DNA from: Planctomycetaceae bacterium
GTDB lineage: Bacteria; Planctomycetota; Planctomycetia; Planctomycetales; Planctomycetaceae
DNA: 6,128 bases
Assembly (NCBI GenBank): GCA_020426125.1
Contig: JAGQQQ010000268.1
Span: 1 to 6,128 of the forward strand
Direction: 5' to 3'
In this document: piece by piece, positions 1-5,046 of the stretch
How positions within the stretch are numbered: position 1 is the first letter of the stretch
Layout: each line of letters begins with the position of its first letter
Notes under the pieces: model-generated
What the model was told of the DNA's origin: nothing
Databases searched by the model: none
What the model saw: the letters and a program-made list of their open reading frames with translations, nothing else
Program-made: the position numbers and the translations under genes

Positions 1-224
1 TCTACGCCGGAGCGAGTGTCCCCAGTCTTGATCAACTTGCCGAGCAGGGCATTCGCGGCATTCTGACTCCCCAGTTGGCAATCGCTTTCGCTCTGCTGGG
101 ACTCACGCCGCTCCTGATTCGCAAGTTGGTCACGTGGTTTCGGCCACAGACATCACTGCCTGGAAATGCTTCAGACTCGGTCCGTTCCGATGGCGAACCG
201 GCATCGGATGAAAAGAAGACTTGA
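1..224 (+). CDS. TVP38/TMEM64 (VTT-domain) family membrane protein, C-terminal end only
   Basis: Only the last 73 codons are in the window; the first complete codon is at 3 and the TGA stop is at 222-224. The visible part starts with a YAGASVPSL stretch and a GIRGILTPQ linker. A hydrophobic helix (LAIAFALLGLTPLLI) follows, then a basic stop-transfer (RKLVTWFR) and a polar, charged tail ending DEKKT. This arrangement is typical of the C-terminus of VTT/SNARE-associated DedA-superfamily proteins, which are multi-pass inner-membrane proteins. Family knowledge: relatives are often encoded beside, or fused to, a MerA-like FAD oxidoreductase, and that is the next gene here, 41 bases downstream on the same strand. 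The assignment therefore rests partly on context. The transported substrate is unknown; VTT proteins have been tied to lipid scrambling or membrane homeostasis. The N-terminal domain lies outside the window. Confidence 0.7.
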   Translation, partial: YAGASVPSLDQLAEQGIRGILTPQLAIAFALLGLTPLLIRKLVTWFRPQTSLPGNASDSVRSDGEPASDEKKT

Positions 225-250
225 AACACTTCGAATCGATCAGCCGCCCT

Positions 251-256
251 GAGGAC
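251..256 (+). promoter_or_regulatory. Ribosome-binding site that decides the start of the MerA-like gene
   Basis: GAGGAC lies 9 bases before the ATG at 266, a good Shine-Dalgarno match and spacing. The alternative TTG start at 221, which would overlap the preceding TGA stop as TTGA, has only an A-rich AAGAAG before it. The 15 residues it would add (MKHFESIS...) match nothing expected for the family. The ATG at 266 is preferred. Confidence 0.6.
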
Positions 257-265
257 AAATTCGCG

Positions 266-1783
266 ATGACTGATGACGTATTGAAGCCCTATGACGAACA
301 CAATCAATCACTGGAGGCGAATGTCCATCCGCCGGACTGGGTGAATCCGACTCCCGAAGGCCAATACAACCTTGTGGTCATTGGAGCCGGAACGGCGGGA
401 CTGGTGACGGCCGCTGGAGCCGCAGGGCTAGGAGCGAAAGTGGCCCTCATCGAACGCAGCCTGATGGGGGGCGACTGTCTCAATGTGGGGTGTGTGCCGT
501 CGAAGGGGATTCTTGCCGCAGCACGCACTGCGCGAAATGCCAGGATGGCCGCTTCGTTTGGAATCGACCTCTCCAATGGGACGTCGGTCGACTTCGCGAG
601 AGTGATGGAGCGAATGCGGCGGCTTCGAGCGGAGATCAGCCCGAACGACTCCGCCGCGAGGTTTCGGGATCTTGGGGTGGACGTGTACCTGGGCGAAGGG
701 AGATTCACGAGTGGTGAGACCGTTCAAGTTGGTGATCAGACCCTGGAGTTCCGGAAGGCGGTCATCGCGACGGGTGCCCGCGCAAAAGCGCCTCCCATCC
801 ACGGGTTAGACACGGTCGAATACCTGACCAACGAATCGCTGTTTTCGCTGACTGAGCTTCCTTCCCGGTTGGGAGTCATTGGGGCTGGGCCAATCGGGTG
901 CGAGATGGCGCAGGCATTCGCGAATCTCGGCTCCGAGGTGATCCTCATTGAAACGGCACACGGCGTCCTTCCCAGAGAAGACTCCGAAGCGGCCGAGGTC
1001 GTGCGACAATCTCTGGAACAAGACGGCGTGCGACTCCTATGCTGCGGTCAATCACTCCGCGTTCGTAGCGAATCGGGCAAGATTCAGTTCACCGTTGAGT
1101 CCCATGGTCAGACGTATCACGAGACCGTCGATCAACTGCTTGTCGCTGTCGGCCGCGCGCCCAATGTGGAAAACCTTGGTCTGGAAGTCGCGAATGTCGA
1201 GTTCGACAACAAAATGGGCATCAAGGTGGACGACCGCTTGCGAACGACCAATCCCCGAATCTTTGCGGCGGGGGACGTCTGTTCGCGATACAAGTTCACC
1301 CACGCCGCCGATTTCATGGCACGTATCGTGATTCAAAATGCGTTGTTTCTGGGGCGTTCGAAACTGAGTGGATTGACCATCCCTTGGTGCACGTACACGT
1401 TCCCCGAGATTGCCCGAGTCGGGATGGATGAACAGGAAGCGTCCGAGCAGGGGATCGCCACCGATACTTACGTCCAACATTTCGCAGAGATCGACCGAGC
1501 GATTCTCGATGGAGAAACGGATGGCTTCGTCAAAGTCTGGACGAAACGTGGAACTGACAAAATTGTCGGCGCGACGATTGTCGCGTCTCATGCGGGGGAC
1601 CTGATCTCCGAGATCACGCTCGCAATGACAAATGGTGTTGGACTTCGTGAGATCGGTTCGACGATCCATCCTTATCCCACGTCGGCAGAGGCCATTCGCA
1701 AACTCGGGGACCAGTCCAACCGGACGCGGCTGACACCGTTGGTGAAAACTCTCTTTGAGAAATGGCTTCGCTGGACGCGATGA
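266..1783 (+). CDS. MerA-like FAD-dependent pyridine nucleotide-disulfide oxidoreductase (probably not a true mercuric reductase)
   Basis: A 505-residue class I flavoprotein disulfide reductase, of the dihydrolipoamide dehydrogenase / MerA / glutathione reductase group. Visible parts in order: FAD Rossmann motif GAGTAG (40-45); redox-active pair in CLNVGC (Cys71, Cys76); NAD(P) Rossmann motif GAGPIG (206-211); second FAD motif NPRIFAAGD (329-337); and a dimerisation domain with HAGDLISE (442-449) and HPYPTSAE (468-475). Lpd has HAHPT at this last site and its catalytic base is the second His. Here that position is Tyr470, the arrangement found in MerA. The protein lacks the vicinal Cys pair at the C-terminus (it ends KWLRWTR) and the N-terminal heavy-metal domain, so Hg(II) delivery as in MerA is unlikely. 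Glu229 at the end of the second NAD(P)-domain strand suggests NADH rather than NADPH; this is inference. The gene follows the VTT membrane protein at 41 bases, probably in one transcript, which suggests a cytosolic redox partner for it. Databases often label such proteins mercuric reductase; the true substrate is unknown. Confidence 0.9.
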   Translation: MTDDVLKPYDEHNQSLEANVHPPDWVNPTPEGQYNLVVIGAGTAGLVTAAGAAGLGAKVALIERSLMGGDCLNVGCVPSKGILAAARTARNARMAASFGIDLSNGTSVDFARVMERMRRLRAEISPNDSAARFRDLGVDVYLGEGRFTSGETVQVGDQTLEFRKAVIATGARAKAPPIHGLDTVEYLTNESLFSLTELPSRLGVIGAGPIGCEMAQAFANLGSEVILIETAHGVLPREDSEAAEVVRQSLEQDGVRLLCCGQSLRVRSESGKIQFTVESHGQTYHETVDQLLVAVGRAPNVENLGLEVANVEFDNKMGIKVDDRLRTTNPRIFAAGDVCSRYKFTHAADFMARIVIQNALFLGRSKLSGLTIPWCTYTFPEIARVGMDEQEASEQGIATDTYVQHFAEIDRAILDGETDGFVKVWTKRGTDKIVGATIVASHAGDLISEITLAMTNGVGLREIGSTIHPYPTSAEAIRKLGDQSNRTRLTPLVKTLFEKWLRWTR

Positions 1784-1803
1784 CTCGGAACCGCTTCCCG
1801 GCA

Positions 1804-2856
1804 TCAAAGAGCTTGGTTTTGAATCACGATTTCCGTCTCCTTGAGAAATTTTTCCTTAAGTAATTTGGCCGCGTCGAGAGTACATCCGGTGCTTTCAACA
1901 TTTAGCGACTTCAATTGTTTGAGATTCTTGAGCACGTTGAAACTCTGGTCGGTGACGGCTGGGTTTCCGTAGAGATTGAGTTCTTCCAATTTTCTGAGAC
2001 GTGCCAAGGCTTGAATTCCCTGATCCGAAATCTGGTTGTTTTCCAGTCTCAGCACCCGGAGGTTGGGACACTGAGCGAATCCCTTGACGATGTCGTCCGC
2101 CATTTGAGTGTTGGACATGTTCAGGACTTCGAGGTTCTTTAGTTTCTCGACATTGCGAAGCATATACAGACCCAACTGTGTATTGGACGCGGTCAGTTCA
2201 CGAAGCGACTGAAATTTCCCCTGTTTGATCAGGGCATCCATCTCGTTGCCCGTGAGGTTGACGTTGCCGTCGATGTGCAGGACCTCTAATTGGGGCGCCT
2301 CCGCGAGACCGGAAAAAACACCGTCTCCAATCGGAGTCTGCCGCAGACTTAAGACCGTTAGCTTTGGGCATTCTTTCGCGATGACGCCGATGCCGGTATC
2401 GACGGCGGAACCATCGAGCGAAAGGACTTCCAAGGCTGGCATCTCCGGAAGGCGGGCCAAGCCGACCGAAGTGACGAGCGTGGAATTTAGAATCAATTCC
2501 CGGCAAGAAGCGAACCGAGACAGAACGTCCGTCCCTTCATCGTTGACTTGGCTCTGAGTCAAATCGAGAACTTCCAGTTTGTCCAGGCTGGTCTTCAGCG
2601 CGCCCAACTCTTGAAGCTGCTCATTCGTTCTTTGATGAGTCGGTGTCGCGTCAAAGTCAGCCAGAATCTCCTCTGGTGTCTTCGGCTTGGGCGGAGGAGG
2701 ATCGTCGGCAACCTGAGTCGCGGGCATTTCGACCGGTCTCGCCGGGATTTGCGGAGGTTCCTGGGATTCCTCGCGTTTCGCCATTTGTTGGACTTGATCA
2801 CACCCGGTTGCGGCCAAAATCAGCAACAACAGATGGATGGGAAAGAGAAATTTCAT
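1804..2856 (-). CDS. Leucine-rich-repeat lipoprotein
   Basis: 350 residues. The N-terminus is a lipoprotein signal: Lys2, a hydrophobic run (HLLLLILAATG) and a lipobox ending in Cys19, so the mature protein should be a lipid-anchored, exported protein. Residues 30-65 form a Pro- and Glu-rich linker that includes DDPPPPKPKTPEE. From about residue 91 to 335 there are around ten repeats of about 24 residues with the core LxxLxVLxLxxT. They start near 91, 117, 140, 164, 188, 216, 240, 264, 288 and 313. Many contain a T/N-x-(I/V)-x-D-x-G turn, for example QISDQGIQAL at 275-284, which is the ribonuclease-inhibitor/cysteine-containing-like LRR class. The repeats should form a solenoid for protein binding; no catalytic domain is visible. 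LRR lipoproteins of this shape are common in planctomycetes, with no known partner here. The gene is convergent with the MerA-like gene, 20 bases between the stop codons, and appears to be a single-gene unit. Start at 2856 was chosen on the RBS. Confidence 0.88.
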   Translation of the reverse strand: MKFLFPIHLLLLILAATGCDQVQQMAKREESQEPPQIPARPVEMPATQVADDPPPPKPKTPEEILADFDATPTHQRTNEQLQELGALKTSLDKLEVLDLTQSQVNDEGTDVLSRFASCRELILNSTLVTSVGLARLPEMPALEVLSLDGSAVDTGIGVIAKECPKLTVLSLRQTPIGDGVFSGLAEAPQLEVLHIDGNVNLTGNEMDALIKQGKFQSLRELTASNTQLGLYMLRNVEKLKNLEVLNMSNTQMADDIVKGFAQCPNLRVLRLENNQISDQGIQALARLRKLEELNLYGNPAVTDQSFNVLKNLKQLKSLNVESTGCTLDAAKLLKEKFLKETEIVIQNQAL

Positions 2857-2860
2857 GAGA

Positions 2861-2866
2861 CCCTCC
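2861..2866 (-). promoter_or_regulatory. Ribosome-binding site of the LRR lipoprotein gene
   Basis: GGAGGG (read on the minus strand) sits 4 bases before the ATG at 2856. A TTG in the same frame at 2868 would place this strong Shine-Dalgarno inside the coding sequence and add only MEGL before the signal peptide. The ATG at 2856 is therefore the likely start, giving a signal peptide that begins MKFLF. Confidence 0.7.
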
Positions 2867-3156
2867 AAAAAATTAGGAAATTACGCACGATGGATGATCG
2901 CAAATCGCCATCGACAAGGAAATCAACTTGGTGAGGAAAAAGGAATGAAGAGTTGCCCAGCCTTCCCGATTTGCGTTTCTTCAACGAGAATCCTAGGCTA
3001 AATGCGGTCATCGGAACGAATACAGCGATTCCAACCGGTATGAGAGCTGTACAGTGCCAAAGGAATTCGACTGAGTCCGTGCGGATGAGTTGCCGAATGA
3101 CAAACAGTCGGAAGAAGTCGCCCGATCGAACTGCGCATGGGATCCCGTTAAGAAGC

Positions 3157-3160
3157 GGAG
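3157..3160 (+). promoter_or_regulatory. Ribosome-binding site of the dehydrogenase gene
   Basis: GGAG (within GCGGAGAAG) lies 7 bases before the ATG at 3168. The open frame extends upstream to an ATG at 3090, but those 26 extra residues are polar, lack family similarity and would precede the MKVSIIGGG start of the Rossmann fold. The start at 3168 is favoured. Confidence 0.6.
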
Positions 3161-3167
3161 AAGCTTG

Positions 3168-4097
3168 ATGAAGGTATCAATTATTGGTGGAGGCGGCTTG
3201 GTCGGCTCCTGCGCGGCATCCGCGCTCCAATTCGGAGGCATTGTCCGAGAAATCGCCTTGGTCGACGTTAATCAAGACCTGGTCGAGGGACAGGCCTTGG
3301 ACCTGCTGCACGGGGCCTCGCTGACATCCGATCAACGGATCATTCCGAGCGGTCCGGAAGGTTCCAAAGATGCCGATGTGATCTGCATCACCGCCGGACT
3401 TCGTCGGAAGCCCGATGAGAGTCGGCTCGATCTGATCAACCGGAACGTCGCGTTGTTCCGGAATATTCTTGGCGATCTCAAAACTCATGGCTACAAGAAA
3501 GACGCGATCGTTTTCGTCGTGTCGAATCCGGTTGATGTGTTGACGTATCTCGCCACTAAGGAACTGGATCTCCCTCCCAATCAGGTCATCGGTCTGGGAA
3601 CGGTACTTGATACCACCCGGCTGCGAAGCATGCTCGCCCAACGACTGGATGTTCAGCCGAGTCAAGTTCAGGTCACCATCTATGGCGAACATGGCGACAG
3701 CATGGTCCCGAACTGGTCGAATGCTCAAATCGCTGGCCTTCCTCTCGAAAAATACCCTGGCGTGACATCAACGCTGATCGCGGAAGTGGAAAAGAAGACG
3801 CGAGGATCCGGCGCGGAAGTGATAAAGAAGAAGGGGGGAGCCGGGTTTGCCGTGGGGGTGTCAATCGCCGACGTGATTCACACAATCGCACTCGATCAGC
3901 AGAGGATTCTTCCCGTCTCATCACTCCAGAATGGGGCCTATGGACTCCACGATGTCTGCATCAGCGTGCCGACCATTGTCGGTCGAAATGGGGCAGTCTC
4001 ACACATTGAAGTCGATCTCTGGCCCAAGGAACTGACCGCGCTCCAACGGTCAGGCCAAGTTCTTCGCGAAACGATCAGCAAGGTATTGGGAGGATAA
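3168..4097 (+). CDS. mdh: NAD-dependent malate dehydrogenase of the lactate-dehydrogenase-like type
   Basis: 309 residues, the usual length for LDH-like malate dehydrogenases. It should oxidise malate to oxaloacetate with NAD in the TCA cycle, in the cytoplasm. Visible landmarks: dinucleotide-binding loop GGGLVG (8-13); Asp33 ending the second strand, which selects NAD; TAGLRRKP (75-82); Arg86, equivalent to substrate-binding Arg109 of LDH; SNPVD (119-123) with Asn120; LDTTRLR (147-153) with Asp148 and Arg151, matching Asp168 and Arg171; and catalytic His175 in YGEHGDS (172-178). The specificity residue, Gln102 in LDH, is Arg80 here. That Arg reads a dicarboxylate and is the classic mark of malate dehydrogenase. 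Other parts look LDH-like (GEHGDSMVPNWS, ESRLDL), so lactate dehydrogenase is the main alternative. It seems to be a single-gene unit with a weak hairpin after the stop. The gene looks intact. Confidence 0.87.
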   Translation: MKVSIIGGGGLVGSCAASALQFGGIVREIALVDVNQDLVEGQALDLLHGASLTSDQRIIPSGPEGSKDADVICITAGLRRKPDESRLDLINRNVALFRNILGDLKTHGYKKDAIVFVVSNPVDVLTYLATKELDLPPNQVIGLGTVLDTTRLRSMLAQRLDVQPSQVQVTIYGEHGDSMVPNWSNAQIAGLPLEKYPGVTSTLIAEVEKKTRGSGAEVIKKKGGAGFAVGVSIADVIHTIALDQQRILPVSSLQNGAYGLHDVCISVPTIVGRNGAVSHIEVDLWPKELTALQRSGQVLRETISKVLGG

Positions 4098-4107
4098 ATC
4101 CCAGCCT

Positions 4108-4125
4108 CTTCCTGATATCAGGGAG
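4108..4125 (+). terminator. Possible terminator hairpin after mdh
   Basis: CTTCCTG (4108-4114), loop ATAT, CAGGGAG (4119-4125) forms a 7-pair stem with one G-U pair, 10 bases after the mdh stop. Its core CCTGATATCAGG is a perfect 12-base palindrome. There is no T-run after it (CAAGGGGC follows), so intrinsic termination is uncertain. Confidence 0.3.
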
Positions 4126-4193
4126 CAAGGGGCACAGGTTCAGGACATGAGGACCACATTGAGTCCATGGTTTGATCGAAAGGGGATCGAACC

Positions 4194-4587
4194 ATGTCTT
4201 GGAATGAAACCGATGTGATGGACCAATAGACTGAGTTTGCGATGCGTGCGGGACGTGGAATCGAACCGTTCCAACAGTTGTGCGAGGAATTGGGGATCAG
4301 CTGAAAGACCGAACACAAATGGAAAGAGCCGTTTCTCCAGCAAGGTTGGACGGTTTGCACGATCCGTTCCGTAAGCCACAAACGTCTCCGGGTGAATTTG
4401 GCGAGGACGTCGTGTGCCGGATCCAGGCTCTCAAACGGGCGCATCCGAGTTGGGGGGGCGCAAGTTGAGGGACGTGATGTTGCACTCCCCGCAGGGGCAG
4501 GAGGTCCGCTCGGAGAGTTCGTTCAAGCGTCTGCTGGAGAAGGCCGGCCTGGTACACGAGCGCTGTCGTCGCGGACAACCGCGCTGA
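4194..4587 (+). pseudogene. IS481-family transposase, N-terminal relic with two stops and two frameshifts
   Basis: A broken gene read from three frames. Part one starts at the ATG at 4194 (MSWNETDVMDQ), hits TAG at 4227, continues TEFAMRA...FQQLCEELGIS, hits TGA at 4302 where the family has Arg (CGA to TGA), and continues KTEHKWKEPFLQQG. Near 4346 one base is missing and the frame changes to LDGLHDPFRKPQTSPGEFGEDVV...RAHPSWGG. In the run of seven G at 4452-4458 another base is missing and it continues as RKLRDVMLHSPQGQEV, then SSFKRLLEKAGLVHERC up to the TGA at 4585. Joined, this resembles the helix-turn-helix start of IS481-type transposases (MPWNET..VMDQR..FA...LCREFGISRKTGYKW..RF, then HPSWG.RKL). 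The rve/DDE catalytic core is absent, so it cannot transpose. The 3' end runs into the tail of the IS200-type relic on the other strand. Identification is from remembered family patterns, not from a search. Confidence 0.72.
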
Positions 4588-4918
4588 CCCAGTAAACTGG
4601 TGCTCCGAAGTGCGGTCCCGTCATGCGACGTTCTTTCAGCAACTCGCGATGGATTCGGACAGCACCCTTGCTTTTGATGAAACCGATCACGGAGGAAACC
4701 GCAGACTTCGGCGGAATCTTGACGCACAGGGGGATAGGGTCCGGCATCGCATGCCCTTCCGATATCTCCACGCCTTTCTGCTCACAAGGATCCCGAAGGA
4801 TCCGTCCGATCACTCCTCGCCGTTTTCCATCGATGACCTTTCTCCGGAATTTTGGTGTGAACACAATATGGGACTTGGACTCCCAACGGACGTGCGACAT
4901 CGACTCACACGTTTCCAT
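4523..4918 (-). pseudogene. tnpA: IS200/IS605-type transposase TnpA, decayed and truncated
   Basis: 131 codons open from the ATG at 4918. The family pattern is clear: SHVRWESKSHIVFTPKFRRK (8-27), IGRILRDPCEQKGVEISEGH (37-56), IPPKSAVSSVIGFIKSKGAV (68-87) and IHRELLKERRMTG (89-101). These Y1 transposases act as dimers on single-stranded DNA using an HUH motif plus a tyrosine. Both are lost. Where relatives read MPDHxHM, this reads MPDPIPL (58-64), so both HUH histidines have become prolines, each explained by one A-to-C change (codons at 4736-4738 and 4730-4732). After YWVSAVVRDD (109-118) the family similarity stops and the helix with the catalytic Tyr (YIxxQ-type) is absent, replaced by a Pro/Ala tail. 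HFGAPVYWV also deviates from HFWARGYWV. An AAGGAG site precedes the start by 9 bases. The gene sits antisense between an IS481 relic and a sulfatase gene; no accessory tnpB is present. Confidence 0.82.
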
Positions 4919-4923
4919 GAGAG

Positions 4924-4959
4924 CTTTCTCCTTCGCCTGGCAGGGCTTTCCGGAGAAAG
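4924..4959 (-). promoter_or_regulatory. Leader hairpin of tnpA relic that can pair with its ribosome-binding site
   Basis: On the minus strand, CTTTCTCC (4959-4952) is the perfect complement of GGAGAAAG (4931-4924), with a 20-base loop. The second arm overlaps the Shine-Dalgarno AAGGAG (4933-4928) that lies 9 bases before the tnpA ATG. Folding would hide most of that site. A leader stem-loop that represses translation is known for Salmonella IS200; that this one does the same is inference, and the gene behind it is dead. Confidence 0.5.
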
Positions 4960-4974
4960 AGCTTATTTGTTCAC

Positions 4975-4985
4975 GCCGGACCGGC
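4975..4985. repeat. Short palindrome GCCGGACCGGC upstream of tnpA relic
   Basis: Two 5-base arms with a single central base, between the tnpA leader hairpin and the larger inverted repeat at 5002-5022. It may belong to the left end of the IS200-type element, whose ends contain subterminal palindromes, or be chance. Confidence 0.25.
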
Positions 4986-5001
4986 AGAGCCTTTCATCCG
5001 C

Positions 5002-5022
5002 GGCTCGCCCAAGGAGCGAGCC
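5002..5022. repeat. Inverted repeat between sulfatase and tnpA relic: IS200-type end hairpin or sulfatase terminator
   Basis: GGCTCGC (5002-5008) and GCGAGCC (5016-5022) are perfect 7-base arms around a 7-base loop. It lies 24 bases after the sulfatase stop (minus strand) and 83 bases before the tnpA start. Subterminal hairpins mark the ends of IS200-type elements, so this may be the left end. It could also act as a terminator for the sulfatase gene, but no T-run follows on the minus strand. A copy of GAGCC at 4987-4991 could pair with the same GGCTC arm as a competing hairpin. Confidence 0.4.
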
Positions 5023-5046
5023 CCTGGTTCCACAAAATGGGCAGAT

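Larger units (their letters stand above)
2857..3167. other. Intergenic region between divergent genes (lipoprotein and dehydrogenase)
   Basis: 311 bases without a convincing gene. It must hold the promoters of both divergent genes, but no strong sigma-70 pair is visible; the best on + is TTGCGT (2971-2976), 17 bases, TAGGCT (2994-2999), matching three of six at each box. An inverted repeat CGATGG/CCATCG (2888-2893 and 2908-2913) lies 32 bases before the lipoprotein start and could be an operator, but it is short. The stretch next to the lipoprotein start is A/T-rich. Nothing else was recognised. Confidence 0.5.

Noticed and set aside
266..1783. Mercury resistance gene merA
   Set aside because: No C-terminal vicinal cysteines, no N-terminal metal domain, and no merR, merT or merP nearby. 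The MerA likeness is real only at the Tyr470 site and in the general fold.
1786..1800. Bidirectional terminator between the two convergent genes
   Set aside because: The only stem is GGAA/TTCC, four pairs, without a T-run on either strand.
1052..1807. Long open frame of 251 codons on the minus strand inside the MerA-like gene
   Set aside because: It is antisense to a well-supported gene, and its product shows no domain or signal that I recognise.
2971..2999. Sigma-70 promoter TTGCGT-17-TAGGCT for mdh
   Set aside because: Only three of six matches in each box, so it is no better than background. Mentioned only within the intergenic entry.
2953..3168. Possible 71-codon gene upstream of mdh on the plus strand
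   Set aside because: TTG start, no good Shine-Dalgarno, polar low-information product, and it ends on the first base of the mdh start codon. Looks like chance.
3177..3728. Open frame of 183 codons on the minus strand inside mdh
   Set aside because: It lies opposite a clear dehydrogenase whose motifs explain the sequence; the antisense product is unremarkable.
4174..4191. Direct repeat GATCGAA (4174-4180 and 4185-4191) before the IS481 relic
   Set aside because: Two 7-base copies are too short and too few to call a target duplication or an operator.
4589..4600. Palindrome CCAGT-AA-ACTGG at the junction of the two mobile-element relics
   Set aside because: It is explained by the PVYW codons of TnpA, and the 2-base spacer cannot form a stable loop.
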